Below, piece after piece: positions 42,162 to 51,064 of a stretch of DNA of 64,000 nt. Origin of the DNA: Brachybacterium huguangmaarense. Its GTDB lineage: Bacteria > Actinomycetota > Actinomycetes > Actinomycetales > Dermabacteraceae. Below the pieces are notes generated by a model. It saw nothing but the letters and a program-made list of their open reading frames with translations. It was not told where the DNA came from and ran no database searches. The stretch covers positions 1,984,001-2,048,000 of the forward strand of contig NZ_CP107020.1 of NCBI RefSeq assembly GCF_025725725.1, written 5' to 3'. Numbering within the stretch: the stretch's first letter is position 1; each line of letters starts with the position of its first letter. Both the position numbers and the translations under genes were made by a program.

Positions 42162-43490
42162 ATGGCACCCGTCGCCTTCCCGTCCCCCCGCATCCCCCTG
42201 GCCCGCCGCGCCCTCGCCGTCCTCGGCACGCTCGTGCTCGTCGCCTCCTCCGGCGTCGTGCTGGGCCCCGCGCCTGCGGCCCACGCCGAGGACAAGGACG
42301 ACAAGATCAAGCGCAAGCAGGAGATCGATCAGCAGATCGAGGACCTGCGCGGTCAGCTCGCCGACGTCGACCAGGACCTCTCGGACACCTACCTCGCGCT
42401 CGCCCGGACGGAGCTCGAGATCCCCGACGCGCAGCAGTCCCTCGACGACGCCCAGACCGAGCTCGACGACGCCCGACTGGCCGACCAGCAGACCGGTGAC
42501 CGCCTGACCGCCGCCCAGCAGGAGGAGCAGCGGCTCCAGGGCGAGAGCGACGACGGCCAGCAGGAGGTCGACCGCTCCGACGAGGAGATGCGGGAGGTCT
42601 CCCTCGACGCCTACAAGGGCGGCGGCGTGCCCAATCCCGCCACGGTCTTCCTCGGCTCGGCCGATCCGCAGGACGCGGTCGACCGCTCCATGAACTACCG
42701 CCTCACCCTCGAGTCCCAGGGCACCCGGCTCGACACCCTCCGCACCGATCAGTCGGTCACCGACAACGCGACCGACCGCCTGGGCGCCGTGCGCACCGAG
42801 ATCGCCGATCTCAAGGTGCAGGCGGAGCAGGCCGTCGAGCGCAAGGAGGAGGCGGAGGAGGCCGCGCGCACCGCCAAGCAGACGCTCGACGACCTCTATT
42901 CCCAGCAGACCCAGCAGAAGACGGACCTCGAGGACAAGAAGACCCAGTACGAGGGCCAGGAGACCGACCTGCAGGGCCAGTCCACGACGCTCGACTCCGA
43001 GATCCAGGAGCTCACCCGCACCGAGCGCGAGGCCGCCCAGGCAGGCACGCCCACCCGGACCGTGCCGGACAACGGCGGGACCGGTGGGGCGAGCGCCTCG
43101 GGCTTCATCCGCCCGGTGCCCGGCACGATGAACTCCACCTTCGGCTGGCGGTACCACCCGATCTACCACACCCGGAAGTTCCACGCGGGCGACGACTTCC
43201 CCGTCGCGTGCGGCACCCCCGTGCACGCCGCCCAGGACGGGCAGGTGATCAAGGAGACCACCGGCACGGCCGCCGGCAACAAGGTGATCGTCAGCCACGG
43301 CGTCATGAACGGCAAGGTCATGACCACCTCGTACCACCACCTGCAGAAATTCGCGGTGCCCGAGGGCACGAGCGTCAAGCGCGGCGACGTGGTCGGCTAC
43401 GTCGGCACCACCGGCTCCTCGACCGGGTGCCATCTGCACTTCGAGGTCCACGAGGACGGCACCCCGGTCGACCCCGCCGGCTACGTCTGA
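42162..43490 (+). CDS. secreted coiled-coil M23 peptidase, likely FtsEX partner
   Basis: 442 aa. Signal peptide at 1-42 (RRALAVLGTLVLVASSGVVL) ending in AHA, two long coiled coils (about 45-130 and 200-290), and a LytM/M23 domain from about 320: FGWRYHPIYHTRKFHAGDDF with the first His and Asp, SYHHLQ, and CHLHFEVHEDG with the zinc ligands. EnvC and RipC-type proteins have this layout and are controlled by FtsEX. It starts 3 nt after ftsX, which supports the role. Confidence 0.9.
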   Translation: MAPVAFPSPRIPLARRALAVLGTLVLVASSGVVLGPAPAAHAEDKDDKIKRKQEIDQQIEDLRGQLADVDQDLSDTYLALARTELEIPDAQQSLDDAQTELDDARLADQQTGDRLTAAQQEEQRLQGESDDGQQEVDRSDEEMREVSLDAYKGGGVPNPATVFLGSADPQDAVDRSMNYRLTLESQGTRLDTLRTDQSVTDNATDRLGAVRTEIADLKVQAEQAVERKEEAEEAARTAKQTLDDLYSQQTQQKTDLEDKKTQYEGQETDLQGQSTTLDSEIQELTRTEREAAQAGTPTRTVPDNGGTGGASASGFIRPVPGTMNSTFGWRYHPIYHTRKFHAGDDFPVACGTPVHAAQDGQVIKETTGTAAGNKVIVSHGVMNGKVMTTSYHHLQKFAVPEGTSVKRGDVVGYVGTTGSSTGCHLHFEVHEDGTPVDPAGYV

Positions 43491-43571
43491 TCGCACCCGA
43501 TCGTGCGGTCCGCGTCGTGCGCCCTGAGCGGAGCGGCCCGAAAACCGGTTCCCCGTTCCCGAGGTGCACCG

Positions 43572-43577
43572 TAGAGT
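43572..43577 (+). promoter_or_regulatory. -10 box upstream of smpB
   Basis: TAGAGT, 88 nt before the smpB start. No good -35 box. Gives smpB a 5' leader of about 80 nt and a normal ribosome binding site. Confidence 0.35.
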
Positions 43578-43665
43578 GGAGCGTCCCCGGAACGTCGGGC
43601 GCTCCCGCGATGCTCGCGGAGCGCGCCGAGCCGGGGGTCGGCCGGTCGGAGCGAGAGGAGAGACG

Positions 43666-44175
43666 ATGTCCGCGGCGAACAAGGGTGCCAAGAAGTCGTC
43701 CAGTGCGAGCGACGGCCCCGACAAGAAGCTCATCGCGTCCAACAAGAAGGCGCGCCACGACTACCACATCGACGACACCTACGAGGCCGGCATCGTCCTG
43801 ACCGGCACCGAGGTGAAGTCCCTGCGCGACCGCGGGGCCTCCCTCGTCGACGGGTTCTGCTACATCGACGGCGGCGAGGTGTGGATGGAGGCCGTGCACA
43901 TCGCCCCGTACGTCAAGGGCACCTGGACCAACCATGCGGCCCGTCGCAAGCGCAAGCTGCTGCTGCACAAGACGGAGATCGCCAAGCTCGCGGGCAAGTC
44001 CCGCGAGAAGGGCTACACGCTCGTGCCGCTCGAGATGTACTTCCTCGGCTCGCACGCCAAGGTCGTGGTCGGCCTGGCCCGCGGCAAGAAGGAGTACGAC
44101 AAGCGCCAGACGCTGCGCGAGCAGCAGGACATGCGCGAGGCCCAGCGGGCCATGCGCCGCCGCGAGCTCGTCTGA
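43666..44175 (+). CDS. smpB: SsrA-binding protein
   Basis: 169 aa from ATG 43666 with GAGGAG upstream. Conserved parts: NKKARHDYHIDDTYEAGIVL, GTEVKSLRDRGASLVDGF, LARGKKEYDKRQTLREQQ and a basic tail. It binds the tRNA-like part of tmRNA and delivers it to stalled ribosomes. Its RNA partner lies 900 nt downstream on the same strand. An extra 20-residue Ser/Lys/Ala-rich N-terminus is typical of actinobacteria. Confidence 0.97.
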   Translation: MSAANKGAKKSSSASDGPDKKLIASNKKARHDYHIDDTYEAGIVLTGTEVKSLRDRGASLVDGFCYIDGGEVWMEAVHIAPYVKGTWTNHAARRKRKLLLHKTEIAKLAGKSREKGYTLVPLEMYFLGSHAKVVVGLARGKKEYDKRQTLREQQDMREAQRAMRRRELV

Positions 44176-44251
44176 CCCCGGCTCGTCCGACTCGTCCGGC
44201 CCTGGCTCGTTCGACGGACGGCCGGGCCCGCAGGCCGGGCGGAGGTCGCTC

Positions 44252-44824
44252 TCAGGCCGGCTGGGCCACGGCCTGCAGCCGGGAGACGACCTGGCGGGCC
44301 GCGGCGAGCTGATCGGCGGACGCGTCGAGCCCCTCCCGGATCGCGAGCGCCCGTCGCGCGTCCTCGAGGGCGGCGTCGGCGAGGCGCTGGGCCCTCACGG
44401 GGCGCTCGGCCGCCGCGGCCACCATCGCGTGCTCCGACCTGCTCGTGGCCCGGTGCAGCAGCACGGTCGCGAGCGCCAGGAACGAGCTCGTGGCCATCGG
44501 GTCCTCGCCCAGGCCGGTCTCCTCGGCCGCCCGTGCGAACTCCTCGTCGGCCTGCTCGAAGCGCCCCTGCCACTGCAGCACCTGGGCGTAGCGCGCCCGG
44601 CGCACGGCCCGGGTGACCGGGTGCAGGCCGGGCTCGGCGAGGCTCTCGTGGCCCGCGCGCTCGGCGTCGTCGAGCCGGTCGACCATGCGCAGGTAGGCGA
44701 CCGCACGCGGATCCCCGCGGTGCTCATCGCACCAGCGCGAGAGAGCGGCCGGATCGGCCACGCGCTCGCGGAGCGTCACCGGATCGATCTCGATCCGGAT
44801 CCCCTCGACCTCGAACGCGCTCAT
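44252..44824 (-). CDS. TPR-like helical protein
   Basis: 190 aa, MSAFEVEGIRIEIDPVTLRE. Helix pairs recall tetratricopeptide repeats: ARYAQVLQWQGRFEQADEEF, SFLALATVLLHRATSRSEHA, AALEDARRALAIREGLDASA. A cytoplasmic adaptor is possible. It lies on the opposite strand between smpB and ssrA. The start at 44881 was rejected because the extra residues look noncoding. Not a named family. Confidence 0.6.
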   Translation of the reverse strand: MSAFEVEGIRIEIDPVTLRERVADPAALSRWCDEHRGDPRAVAYLRMVDRLDDAERAGHESLAEPGLHPVTRAVRRARYAQVLQWQGRFEQADEEFARAAEETGLGEDPMATSSFLALATVLLHRATSRSEHAMVAAAAERPVRAQRLADAALEDARRALAIREGLDASADQLAAARQVVSRLQAVAQPA

Positions 44825-44916
44825 GCCCCCCATTGTGGGCGCAGGCGGCACGCTGCGGCGCGTCATGGCGTCGCTGATCACGCCGACCCCTCCGCCAGGG
44901 GCGAACGGATAACCCC

Positions 44917-44945
44917 TTGGGCGTGCCCGCCCCGGGCGCTAGACT
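44917..44945 (+). promoter_or_regulatory. ssrA promoter
   Basis: TTGGGC (44917-44922), exactly 17 nt, then TAGACT (44940-44945). Transcription would start near 44,952, so the precursor has a 5' leader of about 120 nt before the mature RNA at 45,073. Confidence 0.65.
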
Positions 44946-45072
44946 GGACGCACGTGGCCGGGGCGTCCACCTCCTCTCGCGAGGAGCGACGGCGATCCGG
45001 ATTGACAACAGAACATCGAGTGCAGAGGCAGCGTCCGCGCTGCCGCAGTAGTGCCACTGTTTTTCCACGCTC

Positions 45073-45442
45073 GGGGACGATCGGTTTCGACGGTAGTTGT
45101 CCAGCAAGGGGAAGCGGGCCGAGGATCCCAGGTCATCTCGTCAACGCTCCTGGGAAACCAATAAGTGCCGAACCCAAGCGCACTGACTTCGCTCTCGCCG
45201 CCTGATAGCCGCGACAGCAGTCTGGAACCCCGGGATTGCTCCTGACCCGGATCGTTCCATCATCTAAGGAGCCACTGCTTCCATCCTTCGTCATCGAGGA
45301 TGGGTGAACACCTCAGAGTGACTGAGTCCGTCGGCGACGCGTCAGCACGAGCGCCGGGACTGAGAAGACGTCATTGCTGACTGCGCCCGGAGAAGCCCTG
45401 GCTTCGCACTATCGGACGCGGGTTCGATTCCCGCCGTCTCCA
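45073..45442 (+). ncRNA. ssrA: transfer-messenger RNA
   Basis: 5' GGGGACG pairs with 3' CGTCTCC (45435-45441) with one G-U pair; discriminator A at 45442. The CCA end is not encoded. A T-loop is visible as GGGTTCGATTCCC. The tag frame runs from about GCC 45166 to TGA 45202-45204 and gives AEPKRTDFALAA, with the LAA degron typical of actinobacteria. It rescues stalled ribosomes together with SmpB. Intact, so it is not the insertion site of this prophage. Confidence 0.95.
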
Positions 45443-45459
45443 CGATGCACTCGATACGG

Positions 45460-45504
45460 AAAGGCCCCCTCACCTGCGCTGATGCGCGGGGGAGGGGGCC
45501 TTTT
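45460..45504 (+). terminator. rho-independent terminator of ssrA
   Basis: AAAGGCCCCCTC (45460-45471) pairs with GAGGGGGCCTTT (45492-45503), with TTTT at the end of the right arm. Lies 18 nt after the mature tmRNA end. Confidence 0.9.
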
Positions 45505-45577
45505 CCCGTTCCCGGCGCCCACCGGGTGCGCGCACGGCTCCCGATCCTCATGCGCGGCTCCGGGGCCGCGGCCCCGC

Positions 45578-46198
45578 TCATCCCGCCCGCAGGTGCTCGA
45601 CCAGCTCGGGATGCGCGAGTTGGTCCAGCAGCCACGGGCTCAGCAGGAACGGCAGGTCCCGCGCGGTGCGGGCGAGCTCCTCGACCCCGCACCAGGCCGC
45701 GTCCGCGACCTCGTCGGGATCGGGCCGCGGCAGACGGTCGGGGTCCCCCGCGTAGTCGACCACGTAGACGGGGCAGACCTCGTTCTCGACGATCCCGCTC
45801 GTGTCCACGGCTCGGTACCGGAAGCGCGGCAGCACGAGCCGCGGTGCGGAGACGAGGGCCGGGTCGAGCTGGAGCTCCGCATGCGAGCGCCGTGCGATCG
45901 CGGCCGGGAACGACTCCCCGGGCCCGGGGTGCCCGCAGAACGCGTTGGTCCACACGCCGGGCCAGGTGGCCTTGGCCAGAGAGCGGCGGGTCAGCAGCAC
46001 CCGGCCGTCGCGCGAACGCAGGTGCACGGAGAAGGCCAGGTGCAGCGGGGTGTGCGCGGAGTGCACGGTCGCTTTGGGTGCGGTGCCGATCACCTCGTCC
46101 TTCGCGCCCAGCAGGAGCACGACCTCCGATGCGCCGTGCGCACGAGAGGCCCGGGAGTCGGTGCTGGTCATGTCGTCGATCGGGGGTCTCCTCGTCAT
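45578..46198 (-). CDS. idi: isopentenyl-diphosphate delta-isomerase type 1
   Basis: 206 aa. Converts IPP and DMAPP and so feeds carotenoid synthesis. Type 1 signature: HLAFSVHLRSRDGRVLLTRR, TWPGVWTNAFCGHPGPGE with the active-site Cys in NAFCGHP, ENEVCPVYVVDY with the conserved Glu. The start is unclear: ATG 46198 or 46171; neither has a strong ribosome binding site. It lies 10 nt after crtU and is probably co-transcribed. Confidence 0.93.
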   Translation of the reverse strand: MTRRPPIDDMTSTDSRASRAHGASEVVLLLGAKDEVIGTAPKATVHSAHTPLHLAFSVHLRSRDGRVLLTRRSLAKATWPGVWTNAFCGHPGPGESFPAAIARRSHAELQLDPALVSAPRLVLPRFRYRAVDTSGIVENEVCPVYVVDYAGDPDRLPRPDPDEVADAAWCGVEELARTARDLPFLLSPWLLDQLAHPELVEHLRAG

Positions 46199-46208
46199 CG
46201 CTGTCGTC

Positions 46209-47768
46209 TCATCGCTGTCGTCGTCCTCGCCGTGCTCCGTGCGTGCCGCCGCGCCCGCGCAGGACGCCCCGTAGCGGCACGCTCCAGTAGTCCTGGCCCG
46301 CGACGCCCCAGCGGGAGAGCAGGGTGTTGGCGGCCTGCACCCCGGTCAGGGCGGCCCGTTCCATGAGGGCGACCGGCTCATCGGTGCGCAGCCAGTCACC
46401 GGCGAGCACGACGCGCTCGTCGGGGGACCGCACGGTGGGGCGCTCGGCCCAGGGCGAGGTGCCGATGAGCGGGCAGTCGTCGTGCACGATCCACTCCTCG
46501 TGCACGGCCGAGGCGCGGGCGAGCTCGGGGTGCAGGCGCAGCAGCTGGTGCCACAGCTCGCGCCGCAGCGCGGTCGGGTCCTGCGCCTCGGCCTCGTGCA
46601 GGGCGTAGGCGTGCAGCTCGAGCACGCTGCCGCCGTGGGCGGCGCTCCAGCGCGCCGCGGTCGCCTCGAACCGTTCGAGCACCGACACGTTGTCGAGGGG
46701 GCCGTATCCGCTCGTCCCCAGGAAGGCGGGAGCGGCCGCGGCGACGGGCAGGTCCAGCCACAGCCGCCAGACCGCGAACGGCGGGGCGTTGCGCTGCGAC
46801 CGGATCCGGCGGCGCCACGCGTCGGAGTCGCGCGTCGGGCCGGGCATGGTGTCCAGCAGGGCGCGGGCGCCGCGCGGATCGGCCGCGATCACGACCGCGT
46901 CGACCTCGAAATCGTCCGTCTCGCCGGTCACGTGGACGGCGTCGGCCGCAGGGCGCACCGCGACGACGCGCGTTCCCGTGCGCGCCCGGGCGCCGTGACC
47001 GCACAGCGCCGCGATCAGCGGGTCCCACAGCGCCGGGGAGTACGCGTCGACGGGCACGTCGAAGACGAGGCCCTCGGCCGAGCCCATGAAGTACGTGTGG
47101 AACATGCCCACCAGCTCGCCCGCGGAGAACTCGGCGGGGTCGGCGAAGAAGGAGCGCGCGAAGACCTCGAGGGCGAGGTGGCGCGCATCGTGCGGGAAGC
47201 GCAGCTCGTCGAGCAGCGTCTGGGCGCTCACGCCGTCGTACCGGGAGAAGGTGGCGGGGAAGTCGGCGCGCAGGAGCGCGAGCGCGGCGGGCACGTCGAC
47301 CCGGGCGAGCTGGCGCACGGGGAAGCTGCGGCTGCGCAGCGCGAACGCTGCGACGCTCAGCGGCGGGGTGCGGGGGATGCCGCGGAATGAGTCGCGGGGC
47401 CCTCCGGCGAGCTGGAGCGGATAGTCGCCGATGCCGGTGAGTGCGGACCCCGAGGGATCGCCGCGCCGCAGCAGCGCGCGCAGCGTGTAGTACTGGCGGA
47501 AGAAGGCGTGGAAGCCGCGGCTCATGGAGCGGCCGTCGCCGAGGTCCCATGAGCGGGCCCGGCCGCCCCACGTGTGCTCGCGTTCGACGAGGTCGACGTC
47601 GACGCCGCGCTCGGCGAGCACGGTCGCCGCGGCGATCCCGGCGATGCCGCCGCCGATCACGACGACCCGTCGCCCCTCGGCCCGCTCCGCGCCCGCCGGG
47701 GCGCGGTGCAGGACGGCGCGCCGGTCGCGGCCGGGGCGCGGCACGCTCGTCATGGTCCTGCGGCTCAT
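46209..47768 (-). CDS. crtU: carotene desaturase/methyltransferase (CrtU-like)
   Basis: 519 aa. FAD-binding start RVVVIGGGIAGIAAATVLAE at about 34, then EREHTWGGRARSWDLGDGRS and RGFHAFFRQYYTLRALLRRG, features of CrtU proteins that turn beta rings into aromatic phi rings (isorenieratene). The C-terminus has VVLAGDWLRTDEPVALMERA for FAD. ATGA overlap with crtT. It is longer and different from phytoene desaturase CrtI, though a CrtI-type reaction cannot be fully excluded by eye. Confidence 0.82.
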   Translation of the reverse strand: MSRRTMTSVPRPGRDRRAVLHRAPAGAERAEGRRVVVIGGGIAGIAAATVLAERGVDVDLVEREHTWGGRARSWDLGDGRSMSRGFHAFFRQYYTLRALLRRGDPSGSALTGIGDYPLQLAGGPRDSFRGIPRTPPLSVAAFALRSRSFPVRQLARVDVPAALALLRADFPATFSRYDGVSAQTLLDELRFPHDARHLALEVFARSFFADPAEFSAGELVGMFHTYFMGSAEGLVFDVPVDAYSPALWDPLIAALCGHGARARTGTRVVAVRPAADAVHVTGETDDFEVDAVVIAADPRGARALLDTMPGPTRDSDAWRRRIRSQRNAPPFAVWRLWLDLPVAAAAPAFLGTSGYGPLDNVSVLERFEATAARWSAAHGGSVLELHAYALHEAEAQDPTALRRELWHQLLRLHPELARASAVHEEWIVHDDCPLIGTSPWAERPTVRSPDERVVLAGDWLRTDEPVALMERAALTGVQAANTLLSRWGVAGQDYWSVPLRGVLRGRGGTHGARRGRRQR

Positions 47769-48472
47769 GTCTGCTCCGGTCGTCGCGCGATCACGGTGTG
47801 CAGGATCCCGCGCTGCCACGAGGATCCGTGGTGCACCTCGAGCACCTCGAGACCGGCCGCGTCCATCCGCGCGCACCAGACCTCGACGCCCTCCATGTCC
47901 CGCACGCTGCGCCACAGGTAGCGGAACAGCCGGGTGTCGCGCAGCACGAGCGCGGCGAGCGGCACGATCACGAGCCAGCACACGGCGTCCCAGACGCGCG
48001 CGCTCCGCCAGGAGCCGGCGACGGTGTAGTCCTGGACGGCGAGCACACCGCCGGGGACCAGCTGATCCCGGATCGAGCGGAGCACGCGGTCGCGCTCGGC
48101 GGCGGGCACGTTGCGCAGCAGGTAGGCGGCCAGGCACACGTCGAACGGCGCCGACGGCGCGGTGACGGTCTCGTCGCCGGCCAGGCCGACGGCGAACTCG
48201 ACGCGCCCGGCGGGCCACTGCTTGGCCCGCGCCTGCTCGATCATGCCGTGAGCTGCGTCGACGCCGAGGATCCGGGCCTCCGGGGCCGCCCCGAGCAGGG
48301 CACGGGTCGACGCGCCCGTGCCGCAGCCGAGGTCCAGCGCACGACGCGGCCGGCGGTGGCGCACCAGGCGCTCGGCCGCGAGGCGGAGGTGACGGTGGTA
48401 CCCGGGGTCGGCGCCCACGAGCAGGTCGTAGCGTCGCGCGCCCGCGGTGAACAGGTCGCTGAGCGTCGTCAT
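47765..48472 (-). CDS. crtT: SAM-dependent methyltransferase of the carotenoid cluster (CrtT-like)
   Basis: 235 aa. Class I methyltransferase: motif I LDLGCGTGASTRALL at about 44-58, then ILGVDAAHGMIEQAR with an acidic residue that binds the adenosine ribose, and PFDVCLAAYLLRNVPAAERD. Genes of this type stand next to crtU in Streptomyces griseus (crtTUY). The substrate is unknown. Overlaps both neighbours by ATGA. Confidence 0.75.
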   Translation of the reverse strand: MTTLSDLFTAGARRYDLLVGADPGYHRHLRLAAERLVRHRRPRRALDLGCGTGASTRALLGAAPEARILGVDAAHGMIEQARAKQWPAGRVEFAVGLAGDETVTAPSAPFDVCLAAYLLRNVPAAERDRVLRSIRDQLVPGGVLAVQDYTVAGSWRSARVWDAVCWLVIVPLAALVLRDTRLFRYLWRSVRDMEGVEVWCARMDAAGLEVLEVHHGSSWQRGILHTVIARRPEQT

Positions 48473-48801
48473 CGCCCCTCCTCCGTGCGGCGGCCGCGCG
48501 GGGTGCGCGTCACCCGCAGCCACAGCGCGATCGTCAGCGTGACCATCGCGAAGCCGAAGCCGAAGTCCTCCACGGGGATGTCCCACGGGAAGCGCACGCC
48601 GAGCGTCATCGCGGGGTCGTACAGCACGATCGGGGCGTCGAGCTTGGTCAGCCAGCCGTCCACGAGCACCTGGAAGCCGAGCACGATGACCATGCTCACC
48701 CAGTACGCGAGCATCCGGAACAGGCCCGTGCGCAGCACGAACAGCTCGAGCGCGACGACGGCGACCAGGGCGACCGCCGTGAGGACCGTGTACTCAGGCA
48801 T
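48469..48801 (-). CDS. crtYd: heterodimeric lycopene cyclase subunit
   Basis: 110 aa, MPEYTVLTAVALVAVVALEL. Three transmembrane helices and the cyclase motif FPWDIPVEDFGFGFAM near residue 71. In actinobacteria two such subunits make one cyclase that forms beta rings on lycopene. The start overlaps the end of crtYc by 8 nt. Confidence 0.88.
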   Translation of the reverse strand: MPEYTVLTAVALVAVVALELFVLRTGLFRMLAYWVSMVIVLGFQVLVDGWLTKLDAPIVLYDPAMTLGVRFPWDIPVEDFGFGFAMVTLTIALWLRVTRTPRGRRTEEGR

Positions 48802-49165
48802 CGCCGCGTCCCCCGTCCCGCGCCCTGTCGTCGGCGCGCGCCGTGCGCAGGGCGGACCATCGCGCGAGCAGGGTCCGCACCGCCTCGAAGGTGAGCAGAC
48901 CGCACAACGGGATCACGACGAAGAAGGCGAGCTCCTCGAGCGGCAGGGAGCCGGGCAGCTCGATCCCGCTGATCCGAGCCGGCTCGTACCACCAGTGCCC
49001 GCGATGGATGCCCAGCAGGTCCCACGCGCCGAACACGAGCACGACGGGTCCGATCGCCAGGAGCGCGGCGAGCGGGCGGCGATAGACGCGGGCTCCGAGC
49101 ACGAACTCGAGCGGCAGCGTGATCAGCACGCAAGCCCCGAGCAACAGCAGGTACTCACCGTGCAT
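48794..49165 (-). CDS. crtYc: heterodimeric lycopene cyclase subunit
   Basis: 123 aa, MHGEYLLLLGACVLITLPLE. Three transmembrane helices, the cyclase motif LPGSLPLEELAFFVVIPLCG and GHWWYEPARISGIELPG. Works with CrtYd. Its start overlaps the MarR gene by 11 nt, so the regulator and the crt genes form one operon. Confidence 0.88.
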   Translation of the reverse strand: MHGEYLLLLGACVLITLPLEFVLGARVYRRPLAALLAIGPVVLVFGAWDLLGIHRGHWWYEPARISGIELPGSLPLEELAFFVVIPLCGLLTFEAVRTLLARWSALRTARADDRARDGGRGDA

Positions 49166-49781
49166 CCGCGGCGCCCCCGTCCGACCCGGGCTCGGGGCTC
49201 GCGATCTGCTCGGGCTCGCGCGCCCCGTGCTCGTCGCCGAGCGACATCTCGTGCGCGGTGTCCTCGAGGAAGCGGATCACCGTCTCGCGCTCGGCGGCGC
49301 TCAGACGCCGCGCGGCCCGGAAGCGTCCGGCGTGCCGACGCCCCACCGTCTCCATGGCGACCTCGCGCGTGGCCGGGGTGCAGCGGATCGCGAGCGCGCG
49401 CCGATCGGTGGGGTGGCGGTGGCGGGTGATGTGCCCCGCGCGCTCGAGACGGTCCAGCAGCTTGGTCGTCGAGGCGGTCGAGATGCCGAGGTGGGACGCC
49501 ATCGCGCCCGCGGTGACGATCTCCCCCCGGTGCTCGGCGGCGATCAGGTAGTGCAGGGCGCGCATGTCGGTGCGCTTGAGCTTCATGTACCGCTCGGAGG
49601 CGCGCGCCACCTCGTCCTCCACGCGGCGCAGCGCGGCGAAGGCGGCCATCAGGTCCTCGATCCTGCGCGTGTCCGCCTCGGAGAGACCCGACCGGTCGGT
49701 CAGCACCGAGTCCGGATCCGTCGAGGCCAGGTCATAGAGGCGCCACGACGGGGATGCGCTCCGTGCCGCCTGTGCGTCCAT
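49155..49781 (-). CDS. MarR-family regulator (CrtR-like)
   Basis: 208 aa. Winged HTH at about 70-130: DMRALHYLIAAEHRGEIVTA, MASHLGISTASTTKLLDRLE, GHITRHRHPTDRRALAIRC. MarR-type CrtR of Corynebacterium glutamicum represses carotenoid genes and responds to prenyl diphosphates. The gene heads the crtYcYdTU-idi operon and is divergent from crtE, the same arrangement, so it is probably the local switch. The ligand is inferred. Confidence 0.82.
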   Translation of the reverse strand: MDAQAARSASPSWRLYDLASTDPDSVLTDRSGLSEADTRRIEDLMAAFAALRRVEDEVARASERYMKLKRTDMRALHYLIAAEHRGEIVTAGAMASHLGISTASTTKLLDRLERAGHITRHRHPTDRRALAIRCTPATREVAMETVGRRHAGRFRAARRLSAAERETVIRFLEDTAHEMSLGDEHGAREPEQIASPEPGSDGGAADAR

Positions 49782-49897
49782 GCCGCAACCCTACTGAACA
49801 ACTGCGCCATTCCGTATAGAATATAGCCAAGCTAAGTAATTTGGTCCCGGATCGCGCTCGCGCCGGCCGGGACGCCGACGGACGAGGAGGCACGGGC
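49782..49897. promoter_or_regulatory. divergent crt control region
   Basis: 116 nt between the MarR gene and crtE with an AT-rich centre, unusual here. It holds TAGAAT at 49817-49822 (a good rightward -10) with CTGAAC 17 nt before it, and an 11-bp palindrome TAGCCAAGCTA at 49824-49834 right after the -10, a likely operator for the MarR protein. Confidence 0.55.
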
Positions 49898-50983
49898 ATG
49901 CAGGCCGTCCCCGATCTCGCCGAGACCACGGCGCCGGCCCTCGACGAGAGCCTCTCGGCCGAGATCGCCCAGCTCATGCAGCCCGGTGCCGCGCGCATGC
50001 GGACCCACGGCCCCGAGGCCGCCGAGCTGTGGGACGAGGCCGTCGCCGCGCTCGCCGGCGGCAAGCGGATCCGCCCGCGCCTGCTCGTGGAGACCTACGA
50101 CGCGCTCGCCCCCGAGGGTGCGGCGCCCGCCCCCCGAGCACTCGCGCTCCGCGTCGCGGCGACCCTCGAGATCCTGCACGTCGCCCTCCTGCTCCACGAC
50201 GACGTGATCGACGGGGACCTCACCCGGCGCGGCCGGGACAACCTGATCGGCTCCCTCCACCGTCGCACCGCGGCCCGCGACGACGAGCACAGCCTGCACC
50301 GTGCCCGCAGCGCGGCGATCCTGGTGGGCGACCTCCTGCTCGCCCTGACCCATCAGAGCCTCGCGCGCCTCCCGCTCGCGACCGCGCGTCGCACGAGCCT
50401 GCTCGACCTGCTCGACGACGCCCTGTGCGAGACCGTGGCCGGGGAGTTCCTCGACGTGTCCCTCGCCGACGGGGCGCTCGACCCCGACGTCTCGACCGTC
50501 CTGGAGATGACGCGCTCGAAGACCGCCGCCTACTCCGTCGAGCTGCCGCTGCGCTGGGCCGCGGTCCTCGCGGACGCCGATCCCGCGACCGGGTGGGCGC
50601 TCGCGCGCGTGGGCCGCCATGTCGGCCTGGCCTACCAGCTCCAGGACGACGCCCTCTCGGTCTTCGGCGACGCGGCGTGCCACGGCAAGGACCCCTTCTC
50701 CGACCTGCGCGAGGGCAAGGAGACCGCGATCATCGCCTATGCCCGCACGACCGGGGCATGGGAGGGGATCCGTCGGCACCTGGGCGCCCCCGACCTCACC
50801 GAGGAGCAGGCGCTGACCCTGCAGCGACTGCTCGTCGACTGCGGGGCCCGGCGCCATGTCGAGGCGCTCACGGCGATCGAGATGCGGGCCGCCCGAGCAC
50901 TCCTGGCCGACGGCGCGCTCCCCGTCCGCGCCCGTCCCGTGCTCGACCGCCTCCTGGACCGCCTCGAGGACCGAGCGGCCTGA
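49898..50983 (+). CDS. crtE: geranylgeranyl diphosphate synthase
   Basis: 361 aa from ATG 49898, GAGGAGG upstream. Prenyl synthase motifs: DDVID at 101-105 in LLLHDDVIDGDLTRRG, GKRIRPRLLV near 55, and the second aspartate region LQDDALSVFGD. It makes GGPP, the precursor of phytoene. It is divergent from the MarR-crt operon and shares its control region. Confidence 0.93.
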   Translation: MQAVPDLAETTAPALDESLSAEIAQLMQPGAARMRTHGPEAAELWDEAVAALAGGKRIRPRLLVETYDALAPEGAAPAPRALALRVAATLEILHVALLLHDDVIDGDLTRRGRDNLIGSLHRRTAARDDEHSLHRARSAAILVGDLLLALTHQSLARLPLATARRTSLLDLLDDALCETVAGEFLDVSLADGALDPDVSTVLEMTRSKTAAYSVELPLRWAAVLADADPATGWALARVGRHVGLAYQLQDDALSVFGDAACHGKDPFSDLREGKETAIIAYARTTGAWEGIRRHLGAPDLTEEQALTLQRLLVDCGARRHVEALTAIEMRAARALLADGALPVRARPVLDRLLDRLEDRAA

Positions 50984-51064
50984 GCATGCGGCGCGTACCG
51001 TGAGAAGACGTCCGCGCACCGTGGGCCCCGACGGCCGCGCACCCCGTCGTCCCCAGGAGGCCGT

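Noticed and set aside
45073-45442. tmRNA as the prophage attachment site
   Set aside because: The tmRNA gene is intact, 8 kb from the prophage end, and no copy of its 3' end is seen at the junction.
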